DNA from: Roseburia zhanii | GTDB taxonomy: Bacteria; Bacillota; Clostridia; Lachnospirales; Lachnospiraceae | Assembly (NCBI RefSeq): GCF_014287635.1 | Contig: NZ_JACOPH010000005.1 | Span: 62,001 to 126,000, forward strand | Length of the DNA: 64,000 bases | Reading direction: 5' to 3' | Program-made: the position numbers and the translations under genes | Shown: piece by piece, positions 19,501 to 27,451 of the stretch | How the letters are laid out: each line of letters starts with the position of its first letter | How positions within the stretch are numbered: position 1 is the stretch's first letter | Notes under the pieces: model-generated | The model's input: the letters and a program-made list of their open reading frames with translations, nothing else | Told to the model about the DNA's origin: nothing | Databases searched by the model: none

Positions 19501-21485
19501 TTTGGAATGGTAATGGATTCTAATGATTCTGCATCTTCACGGAGTGCACTCTCTACTGTGATCTCAATATCATCTTTAAATACTTCTGTTCCCTTATAAG
19601 AACCTGTTAATGTGATTGTGATCTTCTTAGCATCTGCTCCTGTATATACATTCTTGCCTTCATCATTGATAACAGTTGTATCAGAAGATTTCCATGTAAG
19701 ATCGATCTGGTTTTTCTGAGTTGTAAATGTCAGTGGAGAAATAACGTTATCTGTGCTGTCATTGTCTCCAAGCATCAGTTTTTCTACTTCTGTCTTTGTT
19801 CTGTTATAAAGATCATTTACTGTAACTGCTGATGGAAAGTTGTTATAATACTCTGACCAGATCTCGTCTTCGCTTAAAGCTTTATCGTATACTTTCACTC
19901 CGTATACACCGCCTTTATAGAAGGCATCATTATAAGAAGAACGTCCGATAAATGCTGTTAAGTCTGTTCCAAAATCTGTTGTTGTCTTTGTTTTTTCGTC
20001 ACTACATACTTCTACACCATTATAGTAACCGGTAATGCTTGTCGGTGTGATCACTGTTGTATATAATGACCATTCATCACTTGTCCACTCACCAGATTCT
20101 ACTGTTTCTGTATTGTATGGTTTTGATGCATTATCACCATCTGTCCATACAGATTTGAAACATCCATCTTTAGATGGATTTAACAGCCAGTAATTTACCG
20201 GCATTGTTGCTGAAGAATCAGCATCAACATATTTTGTCTTTGTTCCAAAGAACATTGCTGCATAATCGCCATCATCGATTTCATCTTTTAACCATGTTGT
20301 GATCGTAAGTGTATCTTCTTCCTCGAATAAATCTCCCGGAAGTTCTACATAAGCTGCATCAGATCCTGCTTCGCCACCCGGAAGTGTCAAAAGACCATTT
20401 TCTACAACAGCTCCGTTTCCTTTTACAGTTCCATCATAGCCATTTCCACTGATATCTTTTGCGGTAACTGTGGAATCATCTGCTGCAAACTGATAGGATG
20501 CGATCAGATTACCTGTATATTTCTTTACAACAGTTACTGTAAAATCTTTTGTTACTGAATTATCTTCATCTGGTGTAACATCAGCTTTTGCGATCGTAGC
20601 TGTTAATGTTGCTGTTTTATTTGTTTCTGCTCTTGTGATCACACCAGCATCTGTTACGACTGACGGATCATCAGATTTCCATGTGATCACTGTTCCATGT
20701 AAACCTGCAGCCGGTAATGTAATATCATGTTTTAATGTCGTTGGGATCGTTAATGCATCTGCTGCTGCCTGTACCGGATCAGTTTCTTCCGTTACTGTAA
20801 TTGCAAGGCTTGGTGCATCAGATCCTTCGTTCTGCATAATGAAACCTGAAAGTACAGTCTGGATCCTAAAGATTGCATAGCTGTCATTGTTCTTGATGGC
20901 TGCTTTTACCCAGTCTGTAACATCAAATGTTTTCTTTCCAAGGTTATCTGCTGCAATCTGCTCGTTGCTGTATACAGTAGAAGCATAATCATATTGATTG
21001 CCTGCTGCAGGATATGTAGATGCTGCATTATCAGAAGTATCACTTTTCATGCCATCGTAATAAGAAGGATCTACCTGAAACAATCCTGCTTTTGTAAATC
21101 TCTCCCCGAGGTTTTTATTGACACCTGTTACTGTGATCGTAAGTTCTGCTTTGGTGATCGCATCTGCATCGATCTTGGCTGCTGTTGGTAATGCAAATGC
21201 CATACCTGCAACTCGTGCGGAACCAAGATTACCTTCCTGTGAGGAACCTGTTTCACCTGTTACTAACGCTGCTGCTGAATTATTTCCAGATGTTCCACAA
21301 TTATTTGTGGCAACCAGCACGCCTCCTTTAATATCAGTCTGTGCACCGGATACTACGACTTTACTTACACTGATATTCGTCGTTTTTCCGATTTCTTCTG
21401 CTTTTGCTTCCACCGGCGGAAGCAATGTGAGTACCATAGCCAGTGATAAAACCGCTGCTAAGTACCGTTTTACTCTGTGTATCAT
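16587..21485 (-). CDS. Giant secreted GH43 glycosidase with LamG and Ig-like modules
   Basis: A 1632-residue secreted protein. Domains in approximate order: signal peptide 1-29 (ends VEAKAEE); DNRLRE/CBM-like beta domain 30-235; Ig-like 235-325; LamG 330-550; two Ig-like modules 555-745; GH43 five-blade catalytic domain 755-1075; Ig-like 1080-1150; a carbohydrate-binding-like domain 1155-1325; Big_2; a Pro-Thr then Gln-Asn-Gly linker about 1420-1470; two C-terminal Big_2 modules. Candidate catalytic residues are Asp in GVRDPYI, Asp in STIDTTVV and Glu in WVEGPCC; the family signature TWAPEAYY is present. GH43 enzymes usually remove arabinose or xylose. No LPXTG anchor is seen. GGGAGG precedes the ATG. 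Confidence 0.88.
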   Translation of the reverse strand: MIHRVKRYLAAVLSLAMVLTLLPPVEAKAEEIGKTTNISVSKVVVSGAQTDIKGGVLVATNNCGTSGNNSAAALVTGETGSSQEGNLGSARVAGMAFALPTAAKIDADAITKAELTITVTGVNKNLGERFTKAGLFQVDPSYYDGMKSDTSDNAASTYPAAGNQYDYASTVYSNEQIAADNLGKKTFDVTDWVKAAIKNNDSYAIFRIQTVLSGFIMQNEGSDAPSLAITVTEETDPVQAAADALTIPTTLKHDITLPAAGLHGTVITWKSDDPSVVTDAGVITRAETNKTATLTATIAKADVTPDEDNSVTKDFTVTVVKKYTGNLIASYQFAADDSTVTAKDISGNGYDGTVKGNGAVVENGLLTLPGGEAGSDAAYVELPGDLFEEEDTLTITTWLKDEIDDGDYAAMFFGTKTKYVDADSSATMPVNYWLLNPSKDGCFKSVWTDGDNASKPYNTETVESGEWTSDEWSLYTTVITPTSITGYYNGVEVCSDEKTKTTTDFGTDLTAFIGRSSYNDAFYKGGVYGVKVYDKALSEDEIWSEYYNNFPSAVTVNDLYNRTKTEVEKLMLGDNDSTDNVISPLTFTTQKNQIDLTWKSSDTTVINDEGKNVYTGADAKKITITLTGSYKGTEVFKDDIEITVESALREDAESLESITIPNADAIRGNITLPATAPYGTPIKWESDHPEIIDVTEKANEGYDSTPAGVVTRPAEKTDVKLTASIESIADIKKEITVTVLPKAQEVKETDLTDYMMAYFVGDGAGQEKIYFATSRDGLNWEEINDAQPMLESTLGEKGVRDPYILRSAEGDKFYLIATDLCIGAGKGWSAAQTAGSQAIMVWESTDLVNWSDQRMVTVSADLDAGCTWAPEAYYDDKTGEYILFWASKVEDDDYSKQRIYYAKTRDFYSFTEPEVWIDMDGISTIDTTVVRDDDGTYYRFTKNENGDQKRIFMEKSKSMLGEWTPVESTSLYNEQWVEGPCCFRFNSDDRENAKAQWCLLLDNFGAGGYYPIVTSNLNADNVEFTKLDANLPSKQIPRHGTVMPITTAEYQALMDRYGTATINDDSIPDYVKTGYELPSKVKVTMAGETNEADVTWTTTNDAFKKTGTVTVEGTIPSLNNRTVKKTVEVVAPDLIYFIDSGVGSWNKDRPESGDYNKVSKVDGVTLRNTVPDQEYDGTKGNWGIVGVDSAVGNRTSATDSIYTNGWWAKTNQDCEYVLPLESGTYEATGYFSEWWWSAGSFRRMNFYATYTNDSGKTVKSELVTADVDASANVKAVLTFDVRNVADATEVHLISTKSGSADPVIAGLAVRKLADGAAVEAARKEAVTAIDSITVTPASKTLYTGDTEKITINYPEGLDEKLAAAKMSVASIKYRSSRSATASVASNGTITAKAAGTATITTTITYDDGNKKELKSEITVETKQAVDPTPTPTPTPDPSGDQTTDRNQNGNGDQNANGNQNTNGTQNETPAAETTIRLDKKSLTLGVKEKYNLKATVEGAAKGQAVTYSTSKSSVATVSANGKVTAKKKGTATITAKTADGKTATCKITVKAAPKKVIIKKTKLTVKKGNRVKIKVQLPKNTASNKITFTSSNKKVAKVDTTGKVTGVKAGKAKITVKTFNGKKKVVTVTVKK

Positions 21486-21563
21486 ATTGTACCTCCCTTA
21501 ATAAATATTTCAGACAACTGCTCTTGTACAGACAATTATCTTCTTATACAATACTCTACCTTC

Positions 21564-21597
21564 TTTTAGTAAATTTTTCAATTTGTTTTAGTAAATT
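21564..21597. promoter_or_regulatory. Direct repeat operator candidate upstream of GH43 gene
   Basis: TTTTAGTAAATT occurs twice (21564-21575 and 21586-21597), 22 bp apart, which is two helical turns. It lies upstream of the large GH43 gene, whose ATG is at 21485. A related TTTTACTAAAAA lies at 44345-44356 upstream of the other GH43 cluster. This suggests a shared regulator; it is inferred from pattern only. Confidence 0.4.
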
Positions 21598-21674
21598 AGC
21601 TTTACCGAAAATCATTTTCGTTATTTTCGTTCAATATCAAGTCGGATTTTTGTGCAATTTTCCTTAAGTGTCTC

Positions 21675-24600
21675 CTAATCTTCATTTTCCTGCAGTTCAG
21701 AAAAATCCGTTTTTTCAAATTCCTGAATGGAAATGCTTTTCTTATTCGGATTTGCATAAACAAAAGTCTTATCCACATTCTCTAAATAATTCTGGATCTT
21801 GTCATTTGTTGCACTGATGATCGCCTGAAAACCAAGTCCGCGGATCAGTTCGATACAGCTTGCTACTTTTTCCGCATCCATTTTAGAAAAGGCTTCATCT
21901 AAGACAACTAAACGGATGGTCGGTCTTCTCTGTAATTTTGACGGCTGATTGATCTTATATGCCTGTGCAAAACTTGCAAGAAGTGCCACGTACAATGGGT
22001 TTTGTCCTTCTCCACCGGAATTTTTCCTGATCATTTTGCTAAGTCCGATGACTAAACGTTCCTCCCCTTCTATGATCTGCTCCATTTCAAAAGAAAGATA
22101 GGTACGGTAATCCGCATAACGTTCCATCATAAGCCTTGCTTCTTCCTGTGCTTTTGCATCTGCATCTTCGGGTGGTATGAAAATATGGATCAGTTCATTG
22201 ATCAGTTTTCCATAACGGTTTTCATGTTCCATGGAAAACAGATTGACCTGATGATCCATCGAAACAGACAGGCTGTCCGGTGAAACCTCTAAAGATTCAT
22301 CCATAAACATATCATAATATGCACCGTCGCTGCCTTTGCTCTTTGTGATTTTAAACTGGTATCGGTCTTTTCCGAAATTTAAGTTGCGGATGATCCTGTT
22401 TAATTCATCCCTTCTTACATATGCCTCTTTGATCGCACTCCGGATCTTATAGACAAAATCTTCTTTGAAATGTCCGATCGCTGCTTTTGCCTGCTCGGTT
22501 GCCTTTGCTTCATATTCTAAGATCTTATCACAGGCTAATCCATCTAATAATTCCTGATAATCGTCATTGCTTTCTTCACTTGCGGAAAATTCCCTTGCCG
22601 GATGCTGTTTTAAATAGGTACTTCTGACATCTACTAAATGATTCTTTGCCTTTTCTTTTTCCTCTCCTGCCTGCTCTAAATCTGCTGCCACACGAAGGAG
22701 CTGTTTTTCATAAGAAATTACTCCTGCCTCTTTTTGATATTGTTCAAAATCTTCCTCTAATGCTTTTGATGATAAAAGTTCATTTTGTTTTTCTATCAAA
22801 AGTTCATTCAGTCTTATATTTTCCTGTTTCAGATCACTGACCGCATTTTCCTTATCATGGATCTTCAACTTCCGGTCGTCCATTTCGCCTTCTGTATCCC
22901 GCAGTTTCTGCCGTACCTGCTGTAATTCTTCTTTTAAATGATCTACGGCATCTGCGCTGATCTTTGAAAGTCGTTCCTCTATTTTGCGTTTTTGCCCTGC
23001 TTTGACTTCTTCCTCACGCAGATCCTGACACAGTTCCATGTATTCTTCGGTTTCCCTGCTCAGATACTCATAGCCTGACAGCCTTCTCGCATCATCGATG
23101 ACTGCATCATATTCTTCTTTCTCACGATACAGTTCTTCTAAATGTTCCTGCAGTTCTTTTCTCCGCTTCTGCATACTCTTTTCCCCGATAAATGCCTGAC
23201 GGGTATAACTGTCCGGATTTAACCTGCGAAGCTGGAAATTGCGGTAGAGCATACATTCCGCAGTCACACCGATCTTCTGTTGTCTTAGATTCTCAATCGA
23301 ATCACATTTGATGACATTCCCTAACAGGAAGTGGATATATGCTTCTACATAGGCTTCTTCTGCAATGATCTCCTCTGCAAGTGCACCTTTTCTTAACGGA
23401 TAGTTTCCTTCCATCAGCCGTTTGGTATCGACAAGGGAAATATGATAGATTTTTTTTGCATCTAACGATTCGTAGACCTCCATTGCCGCCGCCGTATATT
23501 CCGGTGCAACAAGCAGGGAAAGTTTATTCCATCCTAAATATCCCTCGATCGCATTTCTCCATTTTTCATCATGGATATCGATCCTGTCTGCTAAGATATG
23601 TACCGGGATCGTCTTTTTATATTTCTCGTATAAACCTCTCTGGATCAACCGCCTTGCTTCTTCAATCTCTCTTGGATATGCTTTTTTGCCCAGACGGAGC
23701 TCTGCTAATTCTCCTTCGATGATGTCAATTTCTTTCTTTAGGCTTCTTGCTTCGGCTGCTGCCTCCTGCCTTTGTTTTTCCACATCTTTTTGTACATCGG
23801 AAAGATTATGTTTTAAACGTGCGATCTCCTCTCCTGTGATCTTACCGCTTTGGAATTTTTCAATATCCCAGATGACCTGATTCGATGCGATCTCTTCATC
23901 TTCCCATTTTCCTAATTCTTCGGAAAGGTATTGGAAACGCTTTCTGCTTCTTTCTAACCGGTGTAAAAATTCTTCTAAGCCCGCAAGTTCTTTTTCTAAT
24001 TCTGTATATCCGCTTCCTGCAATCTGCCGGTTGATCTCATCGTAACTGCTCTCATATTCCTGCCGTTTTGTTTCTAATTCTAAAAGGCTCTGCTGTAATT
24101 TTTCTATATCTTCTTCTTTTGTCTTTACTTTCTCAATGGATTCCTCGATCGATGCTCCTACAGAAAGTATCGACAAGCGTTTTTCCCGATAAGAAAGTGC
24201 TTCTTCCTGCTTCTTTTTATTGCAATATTCCTCATAAGCTGCCTTGATCCCATTTAATTCTTCGATCTCCATGCGGGCAGCTTCGATCTTACTGCGCATT
24301 CTGCCATAGAGTACAACGCTTTCTTTCATATCTTCCATATGGATATCCTGTTCCATACAGATATATTCTTTTACAAAATCTTCTAACCGGATATTCATGC
24401 GGAACGGGATCGCCCGCTTAAATAAACGTGGAAATTTTTCCATATCCAGTCCGCCTAAATACACATCATAAAGATTTCTGCGGAACCGTTCATTATTCGA
24501 TGTATAAAAATAATCTTCTTTTTCAAAATGATGCTGCAGATAATCTCTCAATTCACTGATCGCCATTGCCCTGCCATCCATGCGGTATTCATTTTCAAAC

Positions 24601-25031
24601 AGACTGCCCCTGTGCCAGAAAAACTGCCGGTTGATCTCATTTGTCGTAGTATCGACATCAAACACGACTCCCACACATTCCGTTTCTTTTGTCTGCGACT
24701 GTGTCAGTTCTAACACGATCGTCGTGGAAAAATTGCGGTTTCTCTTATAGGTTGCCTGATTATTTTCACCAATATTGATCATTCCACGCAGATATTCGAT
24801 CAGATTACGGTCGGAATCATCTGCAGCTGCTTTATTAAAGAAACTTCTTCCGTCTGTATTTGCGTACAATACGATCTGAATTGCATCAATGACTGTCGAT
24901 TTTCCGCTTCCCGAATGTCCTGTAAAAAAGTTGATACCGGAATTTAGGTGCAGTGTCTTACTATCTATGTAATGCCAGTTATTCAGACAGATCCTCGTGA
25001 TCGCTTTGAACGCCTGTTTCGCCTGTTCCAT
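21675..25031 (-). CDS. SMC-like ATPase, JetC/MksB type
   Basis: A protein of about 1118 residues with SMC/Rad50 layout. The Walker A GHSGSGKSTVIDAIQ lies near residue 40. Long coiled coils flank a hinge-like middle (about 440-600). The ABC signature SGGEGQ and Walker B IRLVVLDEAFSKMD are near the C-terminus. It resembles JetC of Wadjet and MksB condensins, which load onto and extrude DNA loops. The start MEQAKQAF at 25031 has GGAGG 8 nt upstream; the frame is open further. It overlaps the upstream JetB-like gene by 53 nt, so expression is coupled. In Wadjet a JetD nuclease subunit should be encoded too, but none follows: the next gene is the GH43 enzyme. Confidence 0.88.
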   Translation of the reverse strand: MEQAKQAFKAITRICLNNWHYIDSKTLHLNSGINFFTGHSGSGKSTVIDAIQIVLYANTDGRSFFNKAAADDSDRNLIEYLRGMINIGENNQATYKRNRNFSTTIVLELTQSQTKETECVGVVFDVDTTTNEINRQFFWHRGSLFENEYRMDGRAMAISELRDYLQHHFEKEDYFYTSNNERFRRNLYDVYLGGLDMEKFPRLFKRAIPFRMNIRLEDFVKEYICMEQDIHMEDMKESVVLYGRMRSKIEAARMEIEELNGIKAAYEEYCNKKKQEEALSYREKRLSILSVGASIEESIEKVKTKEEDIEKLQQSLLELETKRQEYESSYDEINRQIAGSGYTELEKELAGLEEFLHRLERSRKRFQYLSEELGKWEDEEIASNQVIWDIEKFQSGKITGEEIARLKHNLSDVQKDVEKQRQEAAAEARSLKKEIDIIEGELAELRLGKKAYPREIEEARRLIQRGLYEKYKKTIPVHILADRIDIHDEKWRNAIEGYLGWNKLSLLVAPEYTAAAMEVYESLDAKKIYHISLVDTKRLMEGNYPLRKGALAEEIIAEEAYVEAYIHFLLGNVIKCDSIENLRQQKIGVTAECMLYRNFQLRRLNPDSYTRQAFIGEKSMQKRRKELQEHLEELYREKEEYDAVIDDARRLSGYEYLSRETEEYMELCQDLREEEVKAGQKRKIEERLSKISADAVDHLKEELQQVRQKLRDTEGEMDDRKLKIHDKENAVSDLKQENIRLNELLIEKQNELLSSKALEEDFEQYQKEAGVISYEKQLLRVAADLEQAGEEKEKAKNHLVDVRSTYLKQHPAREFSASEESNDDYQELLDGLACDKILEYEAKATEQAKAAIGHFKEDFVYKIRSAIKEAYVRRDELNRIIRNLNFGKDRYQFKITKSKGSDGAYYDMFMDESLEVSPDSLSVSMDHQVNLFSMEHENRYGKLINELIHIFIPPEDADAKAQEEARLMMERYADYRTYLSFEMEQIIEGEERLVIGLSKMIRKNSGGEGQNPLYVALLASFAQAYKINQPSKLQRRPTIRLVVLDEAFSKMDAEKVASCIELIRGLGFQAIISATNDKIQNYLENVDKTFVYANPNKKSISIQEFEKTDFSELQENED

Positions 25032-25647
25032 CTTCATTTCCTCCATCTGTGGTCTTATCATCTTCCCCGAAATACTGTAATAATTTCAGGATATCCTCAC
25101 GCATCAATACAACATGGATCGTCGGATAGATCACAATCCTCGTATGTTCATTTATTTCTTCTAATGCATCTAATAATTCGATCATCTGGTATTTTTTCAA
25201 AACTGCTAATGCCCGTCTGATCTCGGTGATTGACGAAAGTCCCTTCACCAGACCAAATTCTCCGACTTTTCCATTTAACTGTCCAAATGTTGTCACGATA
25301 TTTGTACTTGTTGATGCAGCTGCCATCTGTTCATCATAGATCAGTTTCAAAAGCAGTAAGTAGATGGTTGCTAACTTTGGCAGTTTTTCCCCTAAAGTTG
25401 CCTCTCCCTGTATGTAGATCGTGCCTAAATCTGTATTCTGATATAATAAAATTCCTGCAATCGCAAAATATTCTTTCAGAAACTCCATGTGTTTCTCACA
25501 AAAATAGAAATCCTGATTCAATACCATCCTGCCGGCATGTTTATCATATTTCCGTTCTAAGATATATGTCTGGCGGAAAAGCTGTTGTATCACGCTTTGC
25601 AGTTTTTCCTGCTCCTGACCGGATAATTCTTTATAATACTCAAACAT
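24979..25647 (-). CDS. JetB/MksE-like protein (DUF4194)
   Basis: A protein of about 222 residues resembling DUF4194, the KITE subunit (JetB/MksE) of Wadjet/MksBEF condensins. It dimerises and bridges kleisin and SMC. Visible features are a helical N-terminus, winged-helix-like segments around LFRQTYILERKYDKHAGRMVL, and an acidic C-terminus. A start at 25647 (MFEYYKEL) is chosen because AGGAAAGGA precedes it. A TTG at 25677 is the upstream alternative. It overlaps the end of the JetA-like gene by 8 nt and the start of the SMC gene by 53 nt. Confidence 0.8.
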   Translation of the reverse strand: MFEYYKELSGQEQEKLQSVIQQLFRQTYILERKYDKHAGRMVLNQDFYFCEKHMEFLKEYFAIAGILLYQNTDLGTIYIQGEATLGEKLPKLATIYLLLLKLIYDEQMAAASTSTNIVTTFGQLNGKVGEFGLVKGLSSITEIRRALAVLKKYQMIELLDALEEINEHTRIVIYPTIHVVLMREDILKLLQYFGEDDKTTDGGNEDGTGETGVQSDHEDLSE

Positions 25648-27067
25648 TTCGTATGTCCTTTCCTTTATTTCTAACAAAAGCCATCACCGGATAACTGTAA
25701 CGTCCATCCGTAACTGTTCTTTCTTCGACCATAACTTCAAATGGACTGTTCTTACGCATTGCAAGATCATATGCAAGGATCAGCTTTTCAAATTCTGCGT
25801 CACCGGATAAATGCAGATCTTCGGTATAACAGGTATCCCCTGTCATATGTTCCTCTAAAAATGAAATAACTTCTTCCTTACTGAAACGATGCATGATCCG
25901 GTTGATCTTTAAGATATCTTCTTTGGATAATTCTTCCTCTGCATCATCAGCCGCTAATTCATCGGTAAACTTTTTTCTTCTCCTGCGTTTAAACAATGGA
26001 TTTTCACTCAGTATTTCAAATGCTGACAGATTCATATGCCTTGCAATTTCTTCTATTTTTTTCTCATTACCATCGGCATCATCTGATTCCCGCAGCTGGT
26101 TCAAAAGTGAGATCAAAAGACCTTTTCTGTCGCTTTCTTCGCTGAGCAGGTAATTTAAACGTGTCACTGTGGCACGAACGTATTTGCTGTGCTCTTTATC
26201 CATATTTGCGATCCTATATTCAATATCTTCAAATCCCCGCTCAATCTGGTCGATCAGGTCTAGCACATCTTCACTCCGCTGGTTTTTGTAATAGTTATCT
26301 TCTTTTCCATTCTCTTTCGTGTGTTCTCTCCTGGCTGCCTCTTTCTTTCGGATCAGTTCGATCCGTTCATCATCTTCCCTCAGTTCCCTAAGGCAGTGCC
26401 TGATATCGGTTTTATAGATATAAAAATTATCACTTGTCTTTAGGATATGATACTTTTTACGCACAACTTCTTCCACATATCCTTCTAAATGTTCTTCTAG
26501 CAGCCCTTCATAGGTTGTCCTCTCTAAGAGCCTGCTAAAAAACTTATCCATATTATGAAGCATATCCTGCAATACTTTATTCAGTTTCTTTGTATTGACT
26601 AATGCTGTTTTTAACATGGCTGTATTCATTTTTTGATCGTGTGAAAACGAATAGAGTGTTGCATAGACATTCTGTATATAGATGTTAGTATCATCTTCCG
26701 GCTCACTGGCTAACTGCTCAAATGCATCGATCATGATGGCTGCATAGTCCGGTATGATGATATTGGTCGTCATGGTTGTATAATCTTCTGCTTTTCTAAG
26801 CCATTTTGTCCGCACCAGCCAGTTTAGGATTCGCCTTGGCACGGATTCTGAGGCTTCTTCTTCGGTTTCTAATTCTTCCCTCTCCATCTGGTATCGTCGC
26901 CGGCTGCACATATCCAGAAGGATCTGGATACAGGTTTCCCTGCTTAAGAAGTAGTTATTATACTGGTATTCATCCTGTATGGTTAAAAGTGCCTCAATAT
27001 AGATTTCCCGATTTACGGAACGAAACAGCCCCCAAAAGGAGGCTGGTATGTCATATGTGAATTTCAA
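25640..27067 (-). CDS. JetA/MksF-like kleisin (DUF5716)
   Basis: A 475-residue protein resembling the JetA (DUF5716) family, the kleisin that closes the SMC ring. It begins with TTG (MKFTYDIPASFWGLFRS) about 12 nt after GAGGAG. The N-terminal half is helical, with winged-helix-like segments in the first 130 residues. The centre has charged coiled coil (about 200-290), and a basic RRRRKKF patch lies near 370. It is the first gene of a three-gene overlapping operon with its own promoter. It could serve plasmid defence (Wadjet) or chromosome organisation (MksBEF). Confidence 0.8.
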   Translation of the reverse strand: MKFTYDIPASFWGLFRSVNREIYIEALLTIQDEYQYNNYFLSRETCIQILLDMCSRRRYQMEREELETEEEASESVPRRILNWLVRTKWLRKAEDYTTMTTNIIIPDYAAIMIDAFEQLASEPEDDTNIYIQNVYATLYSFSHDQKMNTAMLKTALVNTKKLNKVLQDMLHNMDKFFSRLLERTTYEGLLEEHLEGYVEEVVRKKYHILKTSDNFYIYKTDIRHCLRELREDDERIELIRKKEAARREHTKENGKEDNYYKNQRSEDVLDLIDQIERGFEDIEYRIANMDKEHSKYVRATVTRLNYLLSEESDRKGLLISLLNQLRESDDADGNEKKIEEIARHMNLSAFEILSENPLFKRRRRKKFTDELAADDAEEELSKEDILKINRIMHRFSKEEVISFLEEHMTGDTCYTEDLHLSGDAEFEKLILAYDLAMRKNSPFEVMVEERTVTDGRYSYPVMAFVRNKGKDIRNV

Positions 27068-27145
27068 TTTCTTTTTGTTCTCCTCGTCTGTTTCATGGTT
27101 CTGTATTGCTTGTCATGTGTTGGATATTACCGGGTTTAGGACATT

Positions 27146-27174
27146 AGTATAACGGATTTTGGGGGAAATTACAA
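27146..27174 (-). promoter_or_regulatory. Putative promoter of the Jet-like operon
   Basis: On the minus strand TTGTAA (27169-27174), a 17-bp spacer and TATACT (27146-27151) lie about 80 bp before the JetA start codon. Confidence 0.6.
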
Positions 27175-27201
27175 ATGTTTCTCTATATGTAACGAGCCTG
27201 T

Positions 27202-27348
27202 GTTACTGTTCAGACGCAAGCTTGACACTACGCTGTCAAGCTATGCGCCATAGTGTTAATTATCGTGTGATTACAGCCCCTGCCTCGTAGAGGCATTTTA
27301 AATGGGCTGTAATCGTTGCTGGTCACACTGTTAGGTGTGAACAGTAAC
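27202..27348. mobile_element. Family A hairpin element, copy 3 (full length)
   Basis: A 147-bp element with perfect 11-bp inverted ends, GTTACTGTTCA and TGAACAGTAAC. It is flanked by a perfect 8-bp target duplication GAGCCTGT (27194-27201 and 27349-27356). Internal hairpins are AGCTTGACA/TGTCAAGCT, ATTACAGCCC/GGGCTGTAAT enclosing TGCCT/AGGCA, and CACAC/GTGTG. It encodes no protein. It lies in the 384-bp gap between the Jet operon and pdaA, upstream of the Jet promoter. Confidence 0.9.
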
Positions 27349-27437
27349 GAGCCTGTGTCTGTAACTATTTTGGTAAACTACCACAGCATCCGTATCCTGC
27401 CTGCAGTTTGTCAAAACCGTAACTTGACACAGGCTTC
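27349..27437. repeat. Inverted repeat interrupted by the family A element
   Basis: GAGCCTGTGTC at 27349 and GACACAGGCTTC ending at 27437 are near-perfect inverse arms. The family A element inserted within the left arm, which created the GAGCCTGT duplication. This is therefore an older element or hairpin. GAGCCTGTGTCCC also occurs near 54927. Confidence 0.5.
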
Positions 27438-27451
27438 ATAACCCTCACATT

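Noticed and set aside
21675..27067. A complete Wadjet plasmid-defence system
   Set aside because: No JetD-like nuclease gene is present on either side, so only a JetABC-like set can be claimed.
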